Source: Alphaproteobacteria bacterium
GTDB taxonomy: Bacteria > Pseudomonadota > Alphaproteobacteria > CAAGCB01 > CAG-977
Assembly: GCA_021639925.1 (NCBI GenBank)
Contig: JAJXEL010000125.1
Coordinates: forward strand, 1 to 5,777
Length of the DNA stretch: 5,777 nucleotides
Direction: 5' to 3'
A program made the translations under genes and the position numbers. Of this stretch, positions 5,775 to 5,777 are shown piece after piece. Numbering within the stretch: position 1 is the first letter of the stretch; every line of letters starts with the position of its first letter. The notes beneath the pieces were generated by a model. It saw only the letters and a program-made list of their open reading frames with translations, ran no database searches and was not told where the DNA came from.

Positions 5775-5777
5775 TGG

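Noticed and set aside
1..5777. CRISPR array, tRNA/rRNA, insertion sequence or integrase
   Set aside because: No regularly spaced repeats, cloverleaf-like sequence, transposase motifs, terminal inverted repeats or recombinase motifs were found by eye.

Overview
The window looks like part of a bacterial defence island, probably on a chromosome and probably from a Gram-negative host. No ribosomal, tRNA or housekeeping gene is present, so the organism cannot be named. The Fic protein closely resembles the Neisseria meningitidis Fic type, but that family is widely exchanged and is weak taxonomic evidence. Hand-sampled lines suggest the first two genes are AT-rich (about 30-40% GC) and the restriction gene somewhat less so (about 40-50% with local dips), which fits a locus assembled from several sources.

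Layout. Bases 1-1063 hold the 3' end of a RloA/AbiLi-type AAA ATPase gene, whose Walker A half lies before the window, and a complete rloB gene coupled to it by a one-base overlap. Bases 1107-4162 hold hsdR, the restriction/translocase subunit of a type I restriction-modification system. It has every expected motif but is split by a frameshift just before the DEAH box. hsdM and hsdS are not in the window and are expected upstream of the ATPase. A hairpin with a T-rich tail closes this operon at about 4218-4248. Next come an unrecognised 114-residue protein with a strongly basic tail (4262-4606) and, three bases later, a gene of about 168 codons (4610-5116) that stays in one frame but carries an in-frame TAA and an in-frame TAG. 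A second hairpin with a T-run (5133-5170) ends that pair and abuts the stop codon of a convergent fic gene (5169-5774, minus strand), a class III Fic adenylyltransferase with an intact catalytic motif and an intact C-terminal inhibitory motif.

How it fits together. RloA and RloB would form an ATPase plus Toprim-like effector pair, comparable to the abortive infection system AbiL, embedded in a type I restriction locus. HsdR would cut DNA lacking the HsdM/HsdS methylation mark, but as sequenced it would be truncated. Fic can modify target proteins by AMPylation and restrains itself through its own inhibitory helix, so no separate antitoxin gene is needed. Two of the six genes are broken, which points either to decay of the island or to assembly errors.
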